64,000 nucleotides of DNA from Macrolepiota albuminosa. Taxonomy: Eukaryota; Basidiomycota; Agaricomycetes; Agaricales; Agaricaceae. The DNA is taken from NCBI GenBank assembly GCA_027475525.1, contig JAMWFC010000087.1, positions 186,001 to 250,000 of the forward strand. The letters are read 5' to 3'. A program made the position numbers and the translations under genes. This document shows positions 1-11,340 of the stretch, piece after piece (the stretch's first letter is position 1; each line of letters opens with the position of its first letter). A model generated the notes under the pieces. It searched no databases. It was given only the letters and a program-made list of their open reading frames with translations, and was not told where the DNA came from.

Positions 1-188
1 CTGGGGCATAATGCCCATAGTGGTACTCTCTGAGTCCCACAACGTCCATGCTGGATGTCCATTGACATCAATGTAGGTGACCAAACACTCCTTCTTCTTG
101 GGAGTATAACATGGCCACTGCAACTTATTCGTTGCTTTCTGCAGAGTTACATGTCTCATTTGGACACATTGATCTTCACAGCAATTGG

Positions 189-617
189 TCAGTCAAACAG
201 GTGTTCCTCTTCATTATGAGTGTAATAGTTGCTGTCATATACATCCACTGCAACATATTTGTTGCCATCAATCTGGATGCTTTCAGTGTCATCCACTTCT
301 GAGCCCTCAGCCTCTACTTGTGGCTCTTCCTCCGCCTCTTTGATAACCTCATCATCCTCATCGTCACTGATGACCTTGCTAGGAGCTGCAGCTATATAAG
401 CTGCCCAAATATGTGCCTTGGGTGGGGCAGGACATTTCTTAGTGAAATGCCTGACCCTACTACAGTTGTAGCATGCTGAAAGATCTCCCGCAGGCCTTTT
501 CTGGGCCACTCCAGAACCCACATTGAGTTTGCTAGCTGTATGCAATGCAGGCACTACACACCCTCTCATTGCTACCTGATTTTGACCTGAAGAGGGTTGA
601 TTATCTCTCATTGGCAA
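189..617 (-). pseudogene. Ty3/gypsy-type Gag C-terminal fragment with zinc knuckle
   Basis: This minus-strand reading frame carries a retroviral-type zinc knuckle of the form CX2CX4HX4C (CYNCSRVRHFTKKC, about residues 49-62), followed by an acidic tail rich in E and D. Zinc knuckles in retrotransposon Gag bind the element RNA in the virus-like particle. It lies directly downstream, in the minus sense, of the capsid-like fragment at 749-1552, so the two are probably one decayed Gag. The frame is not continuous between them. No protease, reverse transcriptase or LTR is visible to its left because the window ends. Gag identity is fairly sure; assignment to gypsy rather than another LTR class is inference. 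Confidence 0.6.
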
Positions 618-748
618 ATATCCAGCAGATTTTGGTTGAGGCCATTGCCCTCTAGAGATTGTCTTGCGAATGACAAATCACAGATTGTGATTGTTCTTCA
701 TTTCTGACCGTTTGGCCAAGAAAGTTCCCACTTTCACTGCCTGACAGT

Positions 749-1552
749 TTACAGGTCCTCAGCAGAGCTATGCTGTTCATAATGATTTGCAGTCCATGTT
801 GACTGCTCATAATGAATGGCATACACCAAGAATTTGGTCACAGTATTGACCTCCAGAGACAAATTGTTGTTGCATATCAATGCTCTCCTCATATCTGCAG
901 GTATTCCATCTAGGAATGTCTCGCAAATTGTGTATTTGTCTGGATAGACAGCCATATTCTGCACATAACCCATCAGGTCATTATAAAATGTCTGGACGCC
1001 AGTCTTAGCATCATACACTGTCTTTTTAAAGGCATCCTGAGCTTCCTGCATCATTGCAGCATTGACAAAGCAATTATACAGTCCTATCAGGACCTCTTTA
1101 AATATCCAATGCAATTTGTCACGATTAATGTGAAGGACATGGTGGCAGAACCAATTCCGAGCCTCTCCTTCCATAAATTTGTGCAATACAAATATCCTCT
1201 CTTGGTCCATATTGTCTCCACTATAGCAGCATGCTGCTAAATGGTAACAGATGTCCATGGCCCAATCCTTCAGCTGAGAGAACCTATGCCCTCCAGCATA
1301 TGCATGTATATGCTTACCGTCAGATTTGCAGGGACTTACCCTAGCAGGAAATTTGAACCTGACTTGAAGGGAGTCATCCACCAGACAAGTAAGATGGTCA
1401 TGCATATGATCCATATAGATCCTGACTGCCTCATTCATTCCAGGCATAGTTTCACGCAACTCATGAGGTGCAGGCATTGAAAATGTCCGGAAACTGCAAA
1501 ACAAATGTTCATTGGCCATTCTTTCCAGCTGTGGGGTGGGCTGTTGCTTCAC
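749..1552 (-). pseudogene. Ty3/gypsy-type Gag capsid-like fragment
   Basis: The frame has 267 codons. About residues 130-235 resemble the retrotransposon Gag (capsid) fold: an aromatic 'GEARNWF' segment, then helical sequence with 'FYNDLMGYVQNMAVYPDKY' and 'FLDGIPADMRRAL'. This order (W-rich helix, YxxL-type helix, 'FLxGLPxxLR' turn) is the usual signature of Ty3/gypsy Gag. The start is not certain, since related sequence may continue rightwards to about 2400 in broken frames. It belongs with the zinc knuckle fragment at 189-617. The function would be particle assembly, but the gene is decayed. Confidence 0.6.
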
Positions 1553-1559
1553 TTTTTGC

Positions 1560-2930
1560 TCCGCTGGTAATCCACCAGCATGCCTGCCACCATTATGACA
1601 ATTATTATCATCTCGATTGTTCTGTCTATGATCACAACCCCCACCATTGTTATTGCAATGATTCAGCTCCCTCCTCTCATAGTGATCACTACTAGCATCA
1701 CTACTATCTGGATCTCTGTCTGGTTCAGCAGTTCAAGCCGCAAATTGTCGCTGCATGTCATCGACAGGCATTACATCTTCACGCTCTTCAAAGGCTACCT
1801 TCTGGTCATCAATCAACGACTCACCATGATCGTGCAAGTCCTGGTTGTGCATCCTCTGGTAATTGACATGTTTGTTCCAGTTGTCCACTAGGTGGACACG
1901 TTGTACTACGTGTTGTGGTCATATTTGCTCCTCAAGAATGTGGACTTTGTCCACCTCTTCTTTGATAGTGACTTGCTTTCAAAGTGTCTTAACCTCTTGT
2001 ATCGCAAGTAGTGCCTCTGGCTCTGCTGGAGTCATCATCACAGTCTCTACTTCAGATAATGCCCGTTGAAGCACTCTGCTAACAATGTGTTAATGGTTTG
2101 CGGCATTTTGATGCCTAACGTAGTCTTGCTCAAACTCATTGGCCTGACAAGGCGCATTTAGCAATTCCATTGCGTCTGCAATTAATGGCACTTGTTAGCA
2201 CACACTTATTTTGCATTCCACTGAGTCGGCCAAAGTGACTGTTGAGACTGCTGACTCCCACGCCGCTTTGCGCTTGAGGTATTCCACCACTTCGAGTTTG
2301 AAGATATGCACAAATAGTTCAATATATTCAGTCAAATCTGCACAAGGTACATTGTGGCTCCTAGCAGCCAGTAACTGTAGATGCTTCACTACGTAAAGCT
2401 GCAAATGCTTTCATGTCAATTCCTTCGCAACTGATGGATATTGGTCCAATACCAGCTGTAGCTGGATAGACAAGGTTGAGTGCGACCTTTTGCTTTCCTT
2501 ATCATCTGAGGACTCCAGCTTGGACTCTAAGTCCAGAGCTCTCCTGTGGCTGTTTGCTGGCCCTTCCATGCAACTCCAGAATTCTAAGCACTGACAATGC
2601 CTTTTCCGACCTTACGACCTCATTGTCCTCCCTACTAACCACTATAGCTAATCCTTGCTTCTGTCCCTGTGTTGTCAACAATGATTATTCTGGTTCAGTG
2701 GCAGCATCTGCCACATACTCCAAATGCTGTTCAGTCGGCACAGTCCAGAATGGAGTGCTATGCACAAACACACTGTCTTATACCATCTCTGAGTACTGGG
2801 TAAGGTCTGGTTGACCTTCTGACTGAGCTGATAAGCTCTCAGGCAATACTGGGTACATCAATGAAGGCATTTGGCTTGCTGATAGTGACACTCCTGAGAC
2901 TGCAGATCTCTCCCCTGGTTTAACGATCTT
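1560..2930. other. Unassigned stretch, probably upstream Gag/leader of the same gypsy relic
   Basis: Only short overlapping frames are present on both strands, none with a recognisable domain. Composition (AT-moderate, very few CG dinucleotides) matches the neighbouring Gag relic. At 2945-2995 there is a segment that recurs at 27295-27340 ('gctaaatcagaccac' and 'gactaggactagagtgaat'), so a shared repeat of unknown type crosses this point. Confidence 0.35.
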
Positions 2931-2996
2931 GTGTGTATTACACAGTGCTAAATCAGACCACAGTATCAGATTGACTAGGACTAGAGTGAATATAAG

Positions 2997-3425
2997 ATGT
3001 TGTCCTTACATAATACTCTACTGAATGCAGATAGCATTGTTGATGCTAGTAACAGGTGTGACGCTCTGTTACAGGGTAGGACAGCTCATTCAAGATTTAA
3101 AATTCTCATTCCTGCTCTTGACACATCCATTACCAATATCAAAAGAGAAACTCAGTTATCACAGCTCATACTTTGCATCAAAGTTGTTATTTGGGATGAA
3201 GTTCCAATGCAATACAAAAATGCCATTGACTCTGTAGATTGTGGCTTCAGGGACATCTTTGATAATGACATTTTCTTTGGTGGAGTTACTGTGGTTTTTG
3301 GAGGGGACGTTAGACAAACTCTTCCAGTGGTTCCACATGGACTCAAGCAGCAGATGATTGCTGCTTTACTCAAAAGGAGCCGACTTTGGGATCATATTCA
3401 AGTCCACTACTTGGTTCAAAAATGA
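2997..3425 (+). pseudogene. Helitron helicase (Pif1-like) fragment
   Basis: The fragment matches the middle of the helicase at 28212-29525 nearly residue for residue. It includes the motif II region 'VVIWDEVPM' and the motif III region 'FGGDVRQTLPVVPHG', where the full copy has FGGDFRQTLP. It lacks Walker A upstream and motifs IV-VI downstream. After 'QVHYLVQ' it jumps to the sequence that ends the full-length gene, so it is an internal deletion product. It cannot be functional. Confidence 0.8.
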
Positions 3426-4958
3426 CTGCAAATATTGTATATCAAGAAGTTCTTAATGGTTTACAAATGTAAGTGTGATGATGACGCCCAAAGTTTGGTC
3501 AGTAACAAATATAGCAATAGCGTTACCATACCAAGAGCTTGCGTTGGGCACGCTAAAAATGACTTGGGGAGTCCCGGGCAGGTCCCAGAGAACGCGCCTA
3601 TGAAAATAAGGTAACGTCGGTAATGGGGTCGGCAAGTGTCAAGCGCTAAGGTAAAGCGCCTAGGGAAGGAGCGGTAGATGAACACGGCAAAGGTAAGCGG
3701 CAAGAACCTGGTAAGCTTAGCGAGGTCTAAGCATCGATAATGCCTGCCGTAGCTGCAAGGCGCGAATGTGTCGAGTGTTAGCGAGAGTCTGCAACTGCCA
3801 TTGAGTTCAACGTTGCCGGCCGTAAATGAGATCTTGAGCGTAAGGGAGACTGAAGTAAGGGGAGCAGGATACCCTGGTCTATTATTCGATGGGTATGTAC
3901 AAGTCGGTAAGTACTTTATATACTACAAGGAGTTCACCGTCGCCAGTGTCCAACCATTGCCAAAGTGCGGTAAACTGGAAAATTTCATAGGGGTAGCTCC
4001 AACAGTTTCAGATCCCTACCGTCCATTCAAGACCCTTAGCGACGCCAGGCGGCAGATCGCAAAGCTAAACCATCAATCCATCACCCTTCTGTCTGTCCAA
4101 AATGCTTAGCGATGTCAGGCGCCAAATTGAGGCGCTAAGCAATGTCAGATGCCAAGGTCAAACACCAAGCTGTCCATCAGTTTTTGATAGATCATCAGGC
4201 TTCTCGCTAAGCGCTGTCGTCAGTGACTGATGCCATCTGTCAGTTGTCATCCTGTCTGCCGTCGGCGCTATCATTGATTGGATCTGCTTCTTGCCATGCG
4301 TGGCCGTCAAATATTGCCCAAATTGGTTAGTTAGCGCGCGCTAAGGTATCCTGGACCTGTGCTGTGTTGCCGTAGCCTGCCGTTGATGTGCTGATCCTGT
4401 ATGGGGTCCTATTAGTGATTGTTAATTAACTACTTATTACTAACTTTATATTTTAGCATTTAACTTGATACTGTACATATAACTTGGAATTGTAGCATTA
4501 TTTCTTGGGTTTACAAATGTAAGTGTGATTGTTAATTACCTACTTATTACTGACTTTTATATTTTAGCATCTAATTTAATATTTGTTGATATTGTACTAA
4601 TAGAATATATATAACTTGAAATTGTAGCATTATTTCTTGATAAATGTGAAACTCTCTATTTGTTAACAACATATGCTGGAATCAGTAAGACATAATGAAA
4701 GTAAGATTATGATAGAAGCTGAGTTACTAAGATACATATTTGAAACCCCTAACCAAACAAAGTGAGGTTGAGGTGGAGACTCAATTACTTATATACATAC
4801 TTGGAGCTCTAATCTCACTTCGTTCAGTTAGGGTAGAGGCTAAGTTACTTATACATACTTGGAGCCCTAACCGAATGAAGTGAGGTTAGGGTGGAGGCTT
4901 AGTTGGAGGGGGGTTTGGGGGCTATGAAATTCGTGCCAAAGGCACGAATCATAGCTTA
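3030..4958 (+). mobile_element. Helitron A, internally deleted derivative
   Basis: It contains a 5' truncated helicase piece (2997-3425) joined by an internal deletion to the Helitron 3' end. The 3' end shares with the full-length element at 27405-34736 the poly-G tract, the hairpin 'TTCGTGCC aaa GGCACGAA' (about 4929-4947) and the terminal 'catagct'. The last base is placed at 4958 because the next base begins the TC end of Helitron B. A solo LTR (3479-4414) is nested inside. The left boundary is approximate; no 5' TC terminus is seen here. Confidence 0.65.
3479..4414. mobile_element. Solo LTR, family D (copy 1)
   Basis: It begins TGATGACGCC and ends GGTCCTATTA, flanked by the 4-bp direct repeat GTGA (3475-3478 and 4415-4418). 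A second copy lies at 17849-18862 with its own different target duplication and an intact CA end (CCTATCA). The empty site is visible in the full Helitron near 28040-28070, where the flanks are contiguous. It is 936 bp with no internal coding region, so it is a solo LTR or a small non-autonomous element. The terminal TA instead of CA is a single C-to-T change. Confidence 0.8.
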
Positions 4959-5586
4959 TCTATATAGAATAGGATAACCATTTCATGGAAATGATTGATT
5001 AGTCAGTTTTGACAGTTTCTGACTAAGGCTGACAAATATTTGCCTTTTTTATTTGCTTTTTGGTAGATGTGTGTATAAAATGCTTAGAAATTTCACAGAA
5101 TATCACTAGAAAATCAGGAAAAATTCAAAGGCTACTGATACACAGATTTTAGTTTTTTAGAGATTTATAAATGCTTAATGAAATTTAAAAGATTCAAGAA
5201 AAATTCAATTGCTCTGTTTTGCAGGAGATATTAGTAGAAAATGCTTAAAGAATTTCAGGAAAATCATTGAAAAATCAGGAATATTGATATACTGATTGTT
5301 AGTTTTTTTGGTATTTATAAATAGCTAAAGAAATCTAAAAAATTCAAGAAGAATTCATTTCAGCTTACAATAATACTTTGAAAGTTGAGGAAAACTGAGA
5401 TTGTAGAAAACCAAGGCCTTAACCAAACAAAGTGAGGTTGAGGCTGAGATTAAGCATTGAGTTGCAATTACCAAGGCCTTAACCAAATGAAGTGAGGTTA
5501 GGGTGGAGGCTTAGTTGGGGGGGGGTTTGGAGGCGAAGCTCCCAATGAGCTACAAAATTCGTGCTGAAGGCATGAATCATAGCTCG
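4959..5586 (+). mobile_element. Helitron B, short non-autonomous element
   Basis: The 5' end TCTATATAG followed by 'ataaccatttcatgg' and 'gattagt' aligns with the 5' end of the full Helitron (minus strand from 34736: TCTATAATATATGGG, then 'acaaccgtttcgtgg' and 'gattagt'). The 3' end has the same hairpin and terminates 'catagctcg' at 5586, followed by T. It is 628 bp with no coding capacity. It starts exactly where Helitron A ends, with A before and T after, as expected for Helitron A^T insertion. Confidence 0.7.
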
Positions 5587-5855
5587 TTTTATTAGAATGT
5601 TCTGACACTTTATTTGTCTGAGGATGATAGACAGTCAACATCTTATATTTAACACCTGTCAACTTTATCAATGCCTTTTAAAAACTTGAAGTAAAGAGAC
5701 TGTTTCTGTCTGTAATAATTTTGTATGGTAGGCTGTTCTCACAATACTAGTCTCAGAAGAAAATGTAAGCAAAATTTGTAAGTCTGTCTCAGCATGATAC
5801 ATCATTGAACAAAACTAGTCAAAACCCTTGTTTTTAGGCAGTAGTCCCACAAAGT

Positions 5856-6323
5856 CTAATGTAACCAAACCAAAACAGCATTTTGACATAGGTAAGAAAT
5901 GTAAGGGGCCTGTTGGTTTGTTGTTTTACTCTTATTATGTTGGCATTCCACACATGAAGAAATATACCTGTTGATGAGGTTGTGACACGTATTAGGCCAG
6001 TAATAGGAGTAATGTAACAATGCATACATCTTATCTCCAAAATGACCAAGTTTGTTGTGAGCTACTTGGAACAAACTTTCCCTCAATGTCTTGTACCTTG
6101 GAATGATCAGTTGCTCCCCAACAAACAACAAGCTATTCCACAATTCTACCCCACTTGACAACAACCCAGCTTTAACATTGTCAATAAATTGTTTGGTGTA
6201 AAGATCTACCATATATCCCTCCTTGACAGTTTTCAATATTGTTTCATCTCTACTCACCATCAACACTTCACCTACAACCACTGGGTTCTCCTCCAGCATT
6301 TGAGACAATATATTAGCAACCAT
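5856..6323 (-). pseudogene. Ty3/gypsy integrase zinc-binding (H2C2) fragment
   Basis: Residues about 85-130 show the integrase HHCC-type domain: 'VAHNKLGHFGDKMYALL', a tyrosine-rich helix ending 'YYWPN', then 'CVECQHNKS'. This domain binds zinc and helps integrase tetramerise on LTR ends. The catalytic DDE core is absent downstream (leftwards). It follows the RNase H fragment at 6483-6854 in the order RT-RNaseH-IN on the minus strand, which is the gypsy order. Confidence 0.7.
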
Positions 6324-6482
6324 GTTATCTTCATCTTTTATATAGTTGATTCTGTAATTATATTGTGATAGGTACTCTATCTATCTAGCTTGTCTCTGTG
6401 ATAGATCTTTCTGAGTGTCAAAATTCTTCAATGTCTTGTGATCTGTATAAATTTCAAAAGTTGATCCTAGTAAATTGCATCT

Positions 6483-7190
6483 CTATTTATGTAATGCATG
6501 CACAATAGCCAACAATTCATTTTTGTGAGTATCCATGGCAGTTAACTGTTGAGAATCAAAGGTGACAGGGCATGCACTTTCCCAGGTCTTACCAAAAGAC
6601 AACACTGCTCCTGTCTTTTTTTTACTCACATTGCATATAATAAAGACCTTGTTATTACTGGAACTTTTATAATCAATAGTAGTTAAGCAATTGTGATCCA
6701 TTTCAAGGGCTTTAATTGCATCAAACACTGCTTGATAAATACTTGTCCAAACAGGAAAATTCCTATTAAACTCTTTTTTCATTAATGGAGTCAAAATTAA
6801 TGTGTATTCTGCAAGTGCTGAGAGGAAAGCTACAACATAGCAAACAAGGCCCAAAAATTGCAGAAATAGGCCAATTCAAAATCTTCTTCACTTTTAAATG
6901 GTCAGCTTCAATGTTCAATGCCCTGTTCCAATATGTGATGTCTAAGAAAGTCAATTTTCATGCAAAATAAGTCATTCTTTTTCATTGAGCAGAACAGACA
7001 AGCCTTCCTCAGAGCCTTCAAGACTTTTGCAACATTTTTCTTATATTTATCTATTAAATAATAATATTGTCCAGATACACATGGCAAATCTTGTCTATAT
7101 ACTTATACAGAGCTAATATGACATAATGTTGCTGAGTTGTCAGTGCATTGCAAAGACTCATAGGCATAAAAACTCATTCTTACAATCCAA
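6483..7190 (-). pseudogene. Ty3/gypsy reverse transcriptase / RNase H relic
   Basis: The clearest part (6483-6854) is the RT-linked RNase H domain: 'VFDAIKALE', 'IICNVSKKKTGAVLSFG' (degenerate 'DASDxGxGAVLxQ') and 'HKNELLAIVHAL'. To its right, 6766-6954 reads 'FLDITYWNRALNIEADHLKVKKILNWP', the RT thumb-to-RNase H linker. Around 7120-7175 the minus strand reads 'FMPMSLCNALTTQ', a decayed 'LPFGLCNAPATFQ' motif. Frames are broken and key acidic residues are lost, so it is dead. Confidence 0.7.
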
Positions 7191-7472
7191 ACAAACTCAG
7201 AATTGTAGTATATTTGATGTTGTCCAGATGCATCAAGATCTGAAAAAAAGCATCTGTCAAGTTGATTTTACCTCAAACATGTGTGCCTGACTTTGTACAG
7301 TCTGCCAAAATGTCATCAATTCTCAGTAAAAAAAAATTATTTGGACTATTGTAACAGCCATCCTTGTCTTCAATTATGATAATCATGACAAAGGTCCTCA
7401 TGACAGTGCAACAAGAGATGATTACACATTTTATCAGAGCTAATATGAAAATGGAAATCAGAACTCAATGTG

Positions 7473-7943
7473 TCATTGGCCTCCTTCAAGCTGCTCACCC
7501 ACTCTGCAAACATCTCCTCCTCCTGTTTCTTTGTCAGCAGTTTGTGCCATCTCCAACATCCAATTGGTTGCTAGAACCTTCTCTTTAAGTTGTGCTATAA
7601 AAATGGAAAATGTAAGGGCCTTGAGTTCAGATTCATTCTCCTTAACCCACACTTGCATGTCACAGGAATCAATATTATATAAAACCTTTTCTACTTGTTT
7701 CTCTGCTTTGATACCCTTATGGCTGAAATACCTCTTCATATAATGTTTGAATGCATTGAGTTGCTGAGGGCCAATTGTCTCTTGAATAATAAGCAGAGCA
7801 TGACTAGCTGAGACTTGCATGACTTTGACTGTATAGGCCATGCCAAAGTTTGTAGACATTTTAGCCTCTGCTCTAGAAACTGCAATTTCAAGTCCTCCAA
7901 TATTAAGGAGCTGGATGTAGATTGAGTTGAGGAAGTTGTGCAA
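7473..7943 (-). pseudogene. LTR-retrotransposon Gag-like fragment
   Basis: The fragment is 156 residues, helical and charged, with no zinc knuckle. Its position upstream of the RT relic on the same strand and its capsid-like helical content suggest Gag of the same or a related element. The segment to its right (about 7944-8160) is pyrimidine-rich and could be the 5' LTR, as the minus strand has 'GAGAGGGAGGG' next to 'TGTTATTTTG'. No second LTR was found, so the boundaries are inference. Confidence 0.4.
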
Positions 7944-8279
7944 GAGAGATCAGATAGGAGAGAGAGAACTGAGAGACTCAAAAATCAATCTCTGGAGAGT
8001 GTTGGTCCAGGAATGAGACAAGATGATTGTAATGAGGTGCCTGAAAAGGAATAAGAACAAGAACAAGAGCAAGAACAGAAATGATAGTAAGAATGAGAAT
8101 GCAGATACTGAGTATATAAGTGAGTATATGTCAGGGTATCTATGCACAAAATAACACCCTCCCTCTCTAGGTTTGAGAGTAGACCAAACTTTTTTTATAT
8201 TTCCCACCTCCATCTTCAATATCTTGTGCCCAAGCAATGGTGATGGATTTCTATCTCTGGATACAAAATGCACTTCTCT

Positions 8280-8690
8280 ATCAACTAAAACTTAGGACCC
8301 TTCTCTTCTTTCTTTCTATGCTCTTTTTTAATAAAAATTCTGTCAAACTTCTCCAATCCCTTGAGACATATGTGGTAGGCTTGGCTATTTAGCATATTGA
8401 GCAGAGGATAGCCTTTAGGTCAACAAGTATTGTGTAATTCAAAAAAAGTGTAAGTAGACAACACATGTCCAACTTCACTGAGTGACAAAACAGAATGGTG
8501 CAATATTAGAATTCAATGTGAAGAACAGAAAATACCATCTAATCTACTACCCTCCTTTTCCTTTATACTTGATACAACAAATGTTTCAGAATAAGGTTTG
8601 AACTTGTTCCTTCCTTTTGATGAGCCCCTCTATTCATATGTGGTAAGCTTCACACTTACACTCTTTGTCATAGTCAAACACAAGAGATAC
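8280..8690. other. No gene seen
   Basis: AT-rich, CG-poor sequence with no frame worth reporting and no terminal repeats that I can match. It is probably more decayed retroelement. Confidence 0.3.
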
Positions 8691-9095
8691 ATTCACCCTC
8701 ATCACTAACAATATTATAATAACTACTCACCTGGCAGAGGAAAATGCAAAGAAAACAAGTCTAGAAATTTTTTATGCTAGGATTGATGCTTCTGGTGCCT
8801 CTGAAGCATGGAAAACAACTGTACAGGACAACAAAACCTTAAAAAAGTCAAAAATTGCACAAACAAAAGGCAAACTCTGGCTTATATAAGCAGTCTTGTG
8901 GCATTGAAGGGGCCACACTTGTCTGAATCATAGCTAAAGAACCAGTGCACCTCAAAGGCTAAAAGTAGTACTAATAGATAGTATTGAAAGAATAGAAGCA
9001 ATAAAGTAAAAGAATAACAGAAGAAATAAGAAAATGAATGAAGAGAGAATAAAAGAATAAAGAGTGAACAAGAGCAGGAATGAGGAGTCCCCTGA
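8690..9095. mobile_element. LTR family C, decayed 5'-truncated copy
   Basis: It shares long blocks with the precisely bounded copies at 10205-11014 and 19606-20201: 'actcacctggcagagg', 'gcttctggtgcctctgaag', 'cttatataagcagt' and the terminal 'ggagtcccctgaca' at 9082-9095. The TGTAAGGG start is not recognisable. It contains the family's TATA-like 'ttatataag', so the LTR promoter lies on this strand. Confidence 0.6.
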
Positions 9096-9145
9096 CAGCA
9101 AGTCTACAATTTTCTTGATATAGTGTTCCTTGAGAACTGTATCTA

Positions 9146-9349
9146 CAGTGGCTCAAAAAAGTGTCCCAATGTTTCATAGTTTTTGAAAGATGGCATTGGC
9201 ATGTAGGAATGGGAGTACTTAACATTTTGAATAAATCCTATGGTATTGTAGCTACAGATCACATCTAGGATTATGTAATTTGAATCAAAACTGATGGAGT
9301 AATCACAATTTTAAAATATTCACTTATTGGGACACTTTTTTAAGCATCT
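9146..9349. repeat. Left TIR of the Tc1/mariner element
   Basis: It is inverted relative to 11341-11554. Shared blocks include 'atggcattggcatgtaggaat', 'attatgtaatttg' and 'aactgatggagtaatcac' (reverse complement at right). The inner end again carries a copy of the tip motif (ttgggacacttttttaagc), so each TIR is itself bounded by short inverted copies of the terminus. Confidence 0.75.
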
Positions 9350-9536
9350 ATAATTTTGGTATCTAGTACTTTGTATGTCTTCCATTTGCTTTGATACTTG
9401 AATCCTTCTAAGCATGCTTTCTATCAGTTCTTGGCATACTTCTGATGGTATTTTATTTCACTCCTTTGCAACCCTCTCCTACAATTCATGCATACTATGA
9501 AGAGGTATTTCATACTGCCTAAGCTGCTTCTTGAGG

Positions 9537-11159
9537 TACTCTCAGAGGTGTTCAATAAAGTTGAGATAAGAAGATTGGGCTGGCCACCAGAGGACATCAA
9601 AGTTGTTGTCTTCAAACCACTTGTCAGCCCTCTTGAAGTTGTGTTTGGGGTCATTGTTCTGTTGAAAATAGTGGGCACCCTCCTTCATCTCCAACTTCTC
9701 AAAACTCTCCTTTGCTTCAGCATCTAAAATTTCACAGTACTGCTCTGCATCCATGATCTCCACCACCTCTATCAGCTTTTCTACCCCATTCCAACCCATA
9801 TAGCCCCATACTATAAGATTATTTCCTCCTCCATGCTTCACAGTAGGTGTAGATGTTTGGTCTGAAATGTCTTCTCCTCATAGCCTCTACACATACTGCT
9901 TTCCATCTGACCCAATCCTGTGACCTTTGTCTCATCTGTCTATAATATTCTTTTCCAGTCCTCCACAGTTTAGTTCTGATGCTTCCAAGCCTATTTAAGT
10001 CATAGTTGCTAATGTCTAGCTTTAAGCATAGGAACCTTCCTCTTTATAGCAGACCAATACCCCTTATTCTTCAGCACATTCTGGACAGTCTGAGGATAGA
10101 CAGGGTTGGAAATAATGTTGCTGATAAAATTGGTGGCCTGGACAGCTGTATCAAGTCTCCCAGTTGAGATTTGTCAAACAATAGCCTGTTTATCATGTGG
10201 AGTATGTAAGGGCAACCTCTAGAGGCTGTGGCTCAGTCACACAGCTGGCAGAGGAAGATCCAAAGTGTATTAGAGTATGTACTAACAATATCATAATAAC
10301 TACTCACCTGGCAGAGGGAGATCCAAAGAGAAAGATCCAAAGTGTATTAGAGTATGTACTAACAATATCATAATAACTACTCACCTGGCAGAGGGAGATC
10401 CAAAGAGAACAAGTCTAGAGATTCCCTATGCCAGGTTGGATGCTTCTGAATAACTACTCACCTGGCAGAGGGAGATCCAAAGAGAACAAGTCTAGGGATT
10501 CCCTATGCCAGGTTGGATGCTTCTGAGGCCTCTGAAGCATGGGAAACAACTGTACAGTACAACAAAACCTTAAAAACTCAAAAATTGCCTACACAGCTTC
10601 TGAGGCCTCTGAAGCATGGGAAACAACTGTACAGTACAACAAAACCTTAAAAACTCAAAAATTGCCTACACAAATAATTGCACAAATAAGGGGCAAACTC
10701 TGGCAAACTCTGGCTTATGTAAGCAGTCTGAAAGCGGTGCTGAGGGGCCCACACTTGTCTGAATAGTAGCTAAAGAACCAGAGCACCTCAAGAGCTGAGA
10801 ATAGTACTAACAAGTGCTGAGGGGCCCACACTTGTCTGAATAGTAGCTAAAGAACCAGAGCACCTCAAGAGCTGAGAATAGTACTAACAGATAGTGTTGA
10901 AAGAAAGAATAGAAACAGTAAAATGAGATAATGTCAGAAGAAATAAAAGAATGAATGAAAGAAGAGTAAAGAGATAAGGAGTGAAGGAAGAAAGAAATGA
11001 GGAGTTCCCTGACAGAGTAGGCTTAGCAGGACAGCCTCTAGAATGGTTTTCCTTATTCACCTCCAACAACTCTCTACCAATTCTCCCAATAGTAGACTTT
11101 CCTAGACCAGTTTTAGCCTCAATTTGGCACAGAGAACACCCTTCAGCAAGAAGAAGCAA
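9537..11159 (-). pseudogene. Tc1/mariner DDE transposase, split by an LTR and point mutations
   Basis: The N-terminal part (11159 to 11015) is a helix-turn-helix: 'AEGCSLCQIEAKTGLGKSTI'. The C-terminal part (9841 to 9542) is the catalytic half with 'VWGYMGWNGV', the second acidic residue in 'QQNNDPKH', and 'LNFIEHL' holding the third (E), the DD34E-type spacing. A stop (TGA in place of the expected W codon) follows 'IEHL'. Sequence on both sides of the LTR at 10205-11014 reads on coherently if the LTR and one GAGTA are removed ('GCPAKPTPHDKQAIV' across the junction), showing the LTR hit a transposase gene. Another stop occurs just after that junction. The encoded function would be cut-and-paste at TA sites; it is dead here. 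Confidence 0.8.
10205..11014. mobile_element. Solo LTR, family C, inserted in the mariner transposase
   Basis: It starts TGTAAGGGCAACC and ends GGAGTTCCCTGACA, with the 5-bp target duplication GAGTA at 10200-10204 and 11015-11019. Four tandem duplications of period 77 bp (starting near 10255, 10374, 10519 and 10737) inflate it to 810 bp. Without them it would be about 502 bp, close to the 519 bp of the copy at 19606-20201 after the same correction. A TATA-like 'ggcttatgtaag' is retained. Confidence 0.85.
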
Positions 11160-11340
11160 CAGCAGAGTGTTGTGCAGAAGGAGTAACTTTTATGATAGTA
11201 GTTGAAGGCCAAGATGTGGTTTAACCCAGCTTGAACCACTCCCAAATATATCCAAATATGGTCACATGACTTTGTATATATTCTCACATGCAACTTACTC
11301 TTTATTTCTGAGTAAAATAGAGATAAACCTGCAAGGTTAG

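Noticed and set aside
10201..10890. A biological minisatellite of 77-bp units in the LTR
   Set aside because: Each duplication involves a different part of the LTR and the same period occurs in unrelated loci, so it is not one expanding unit.
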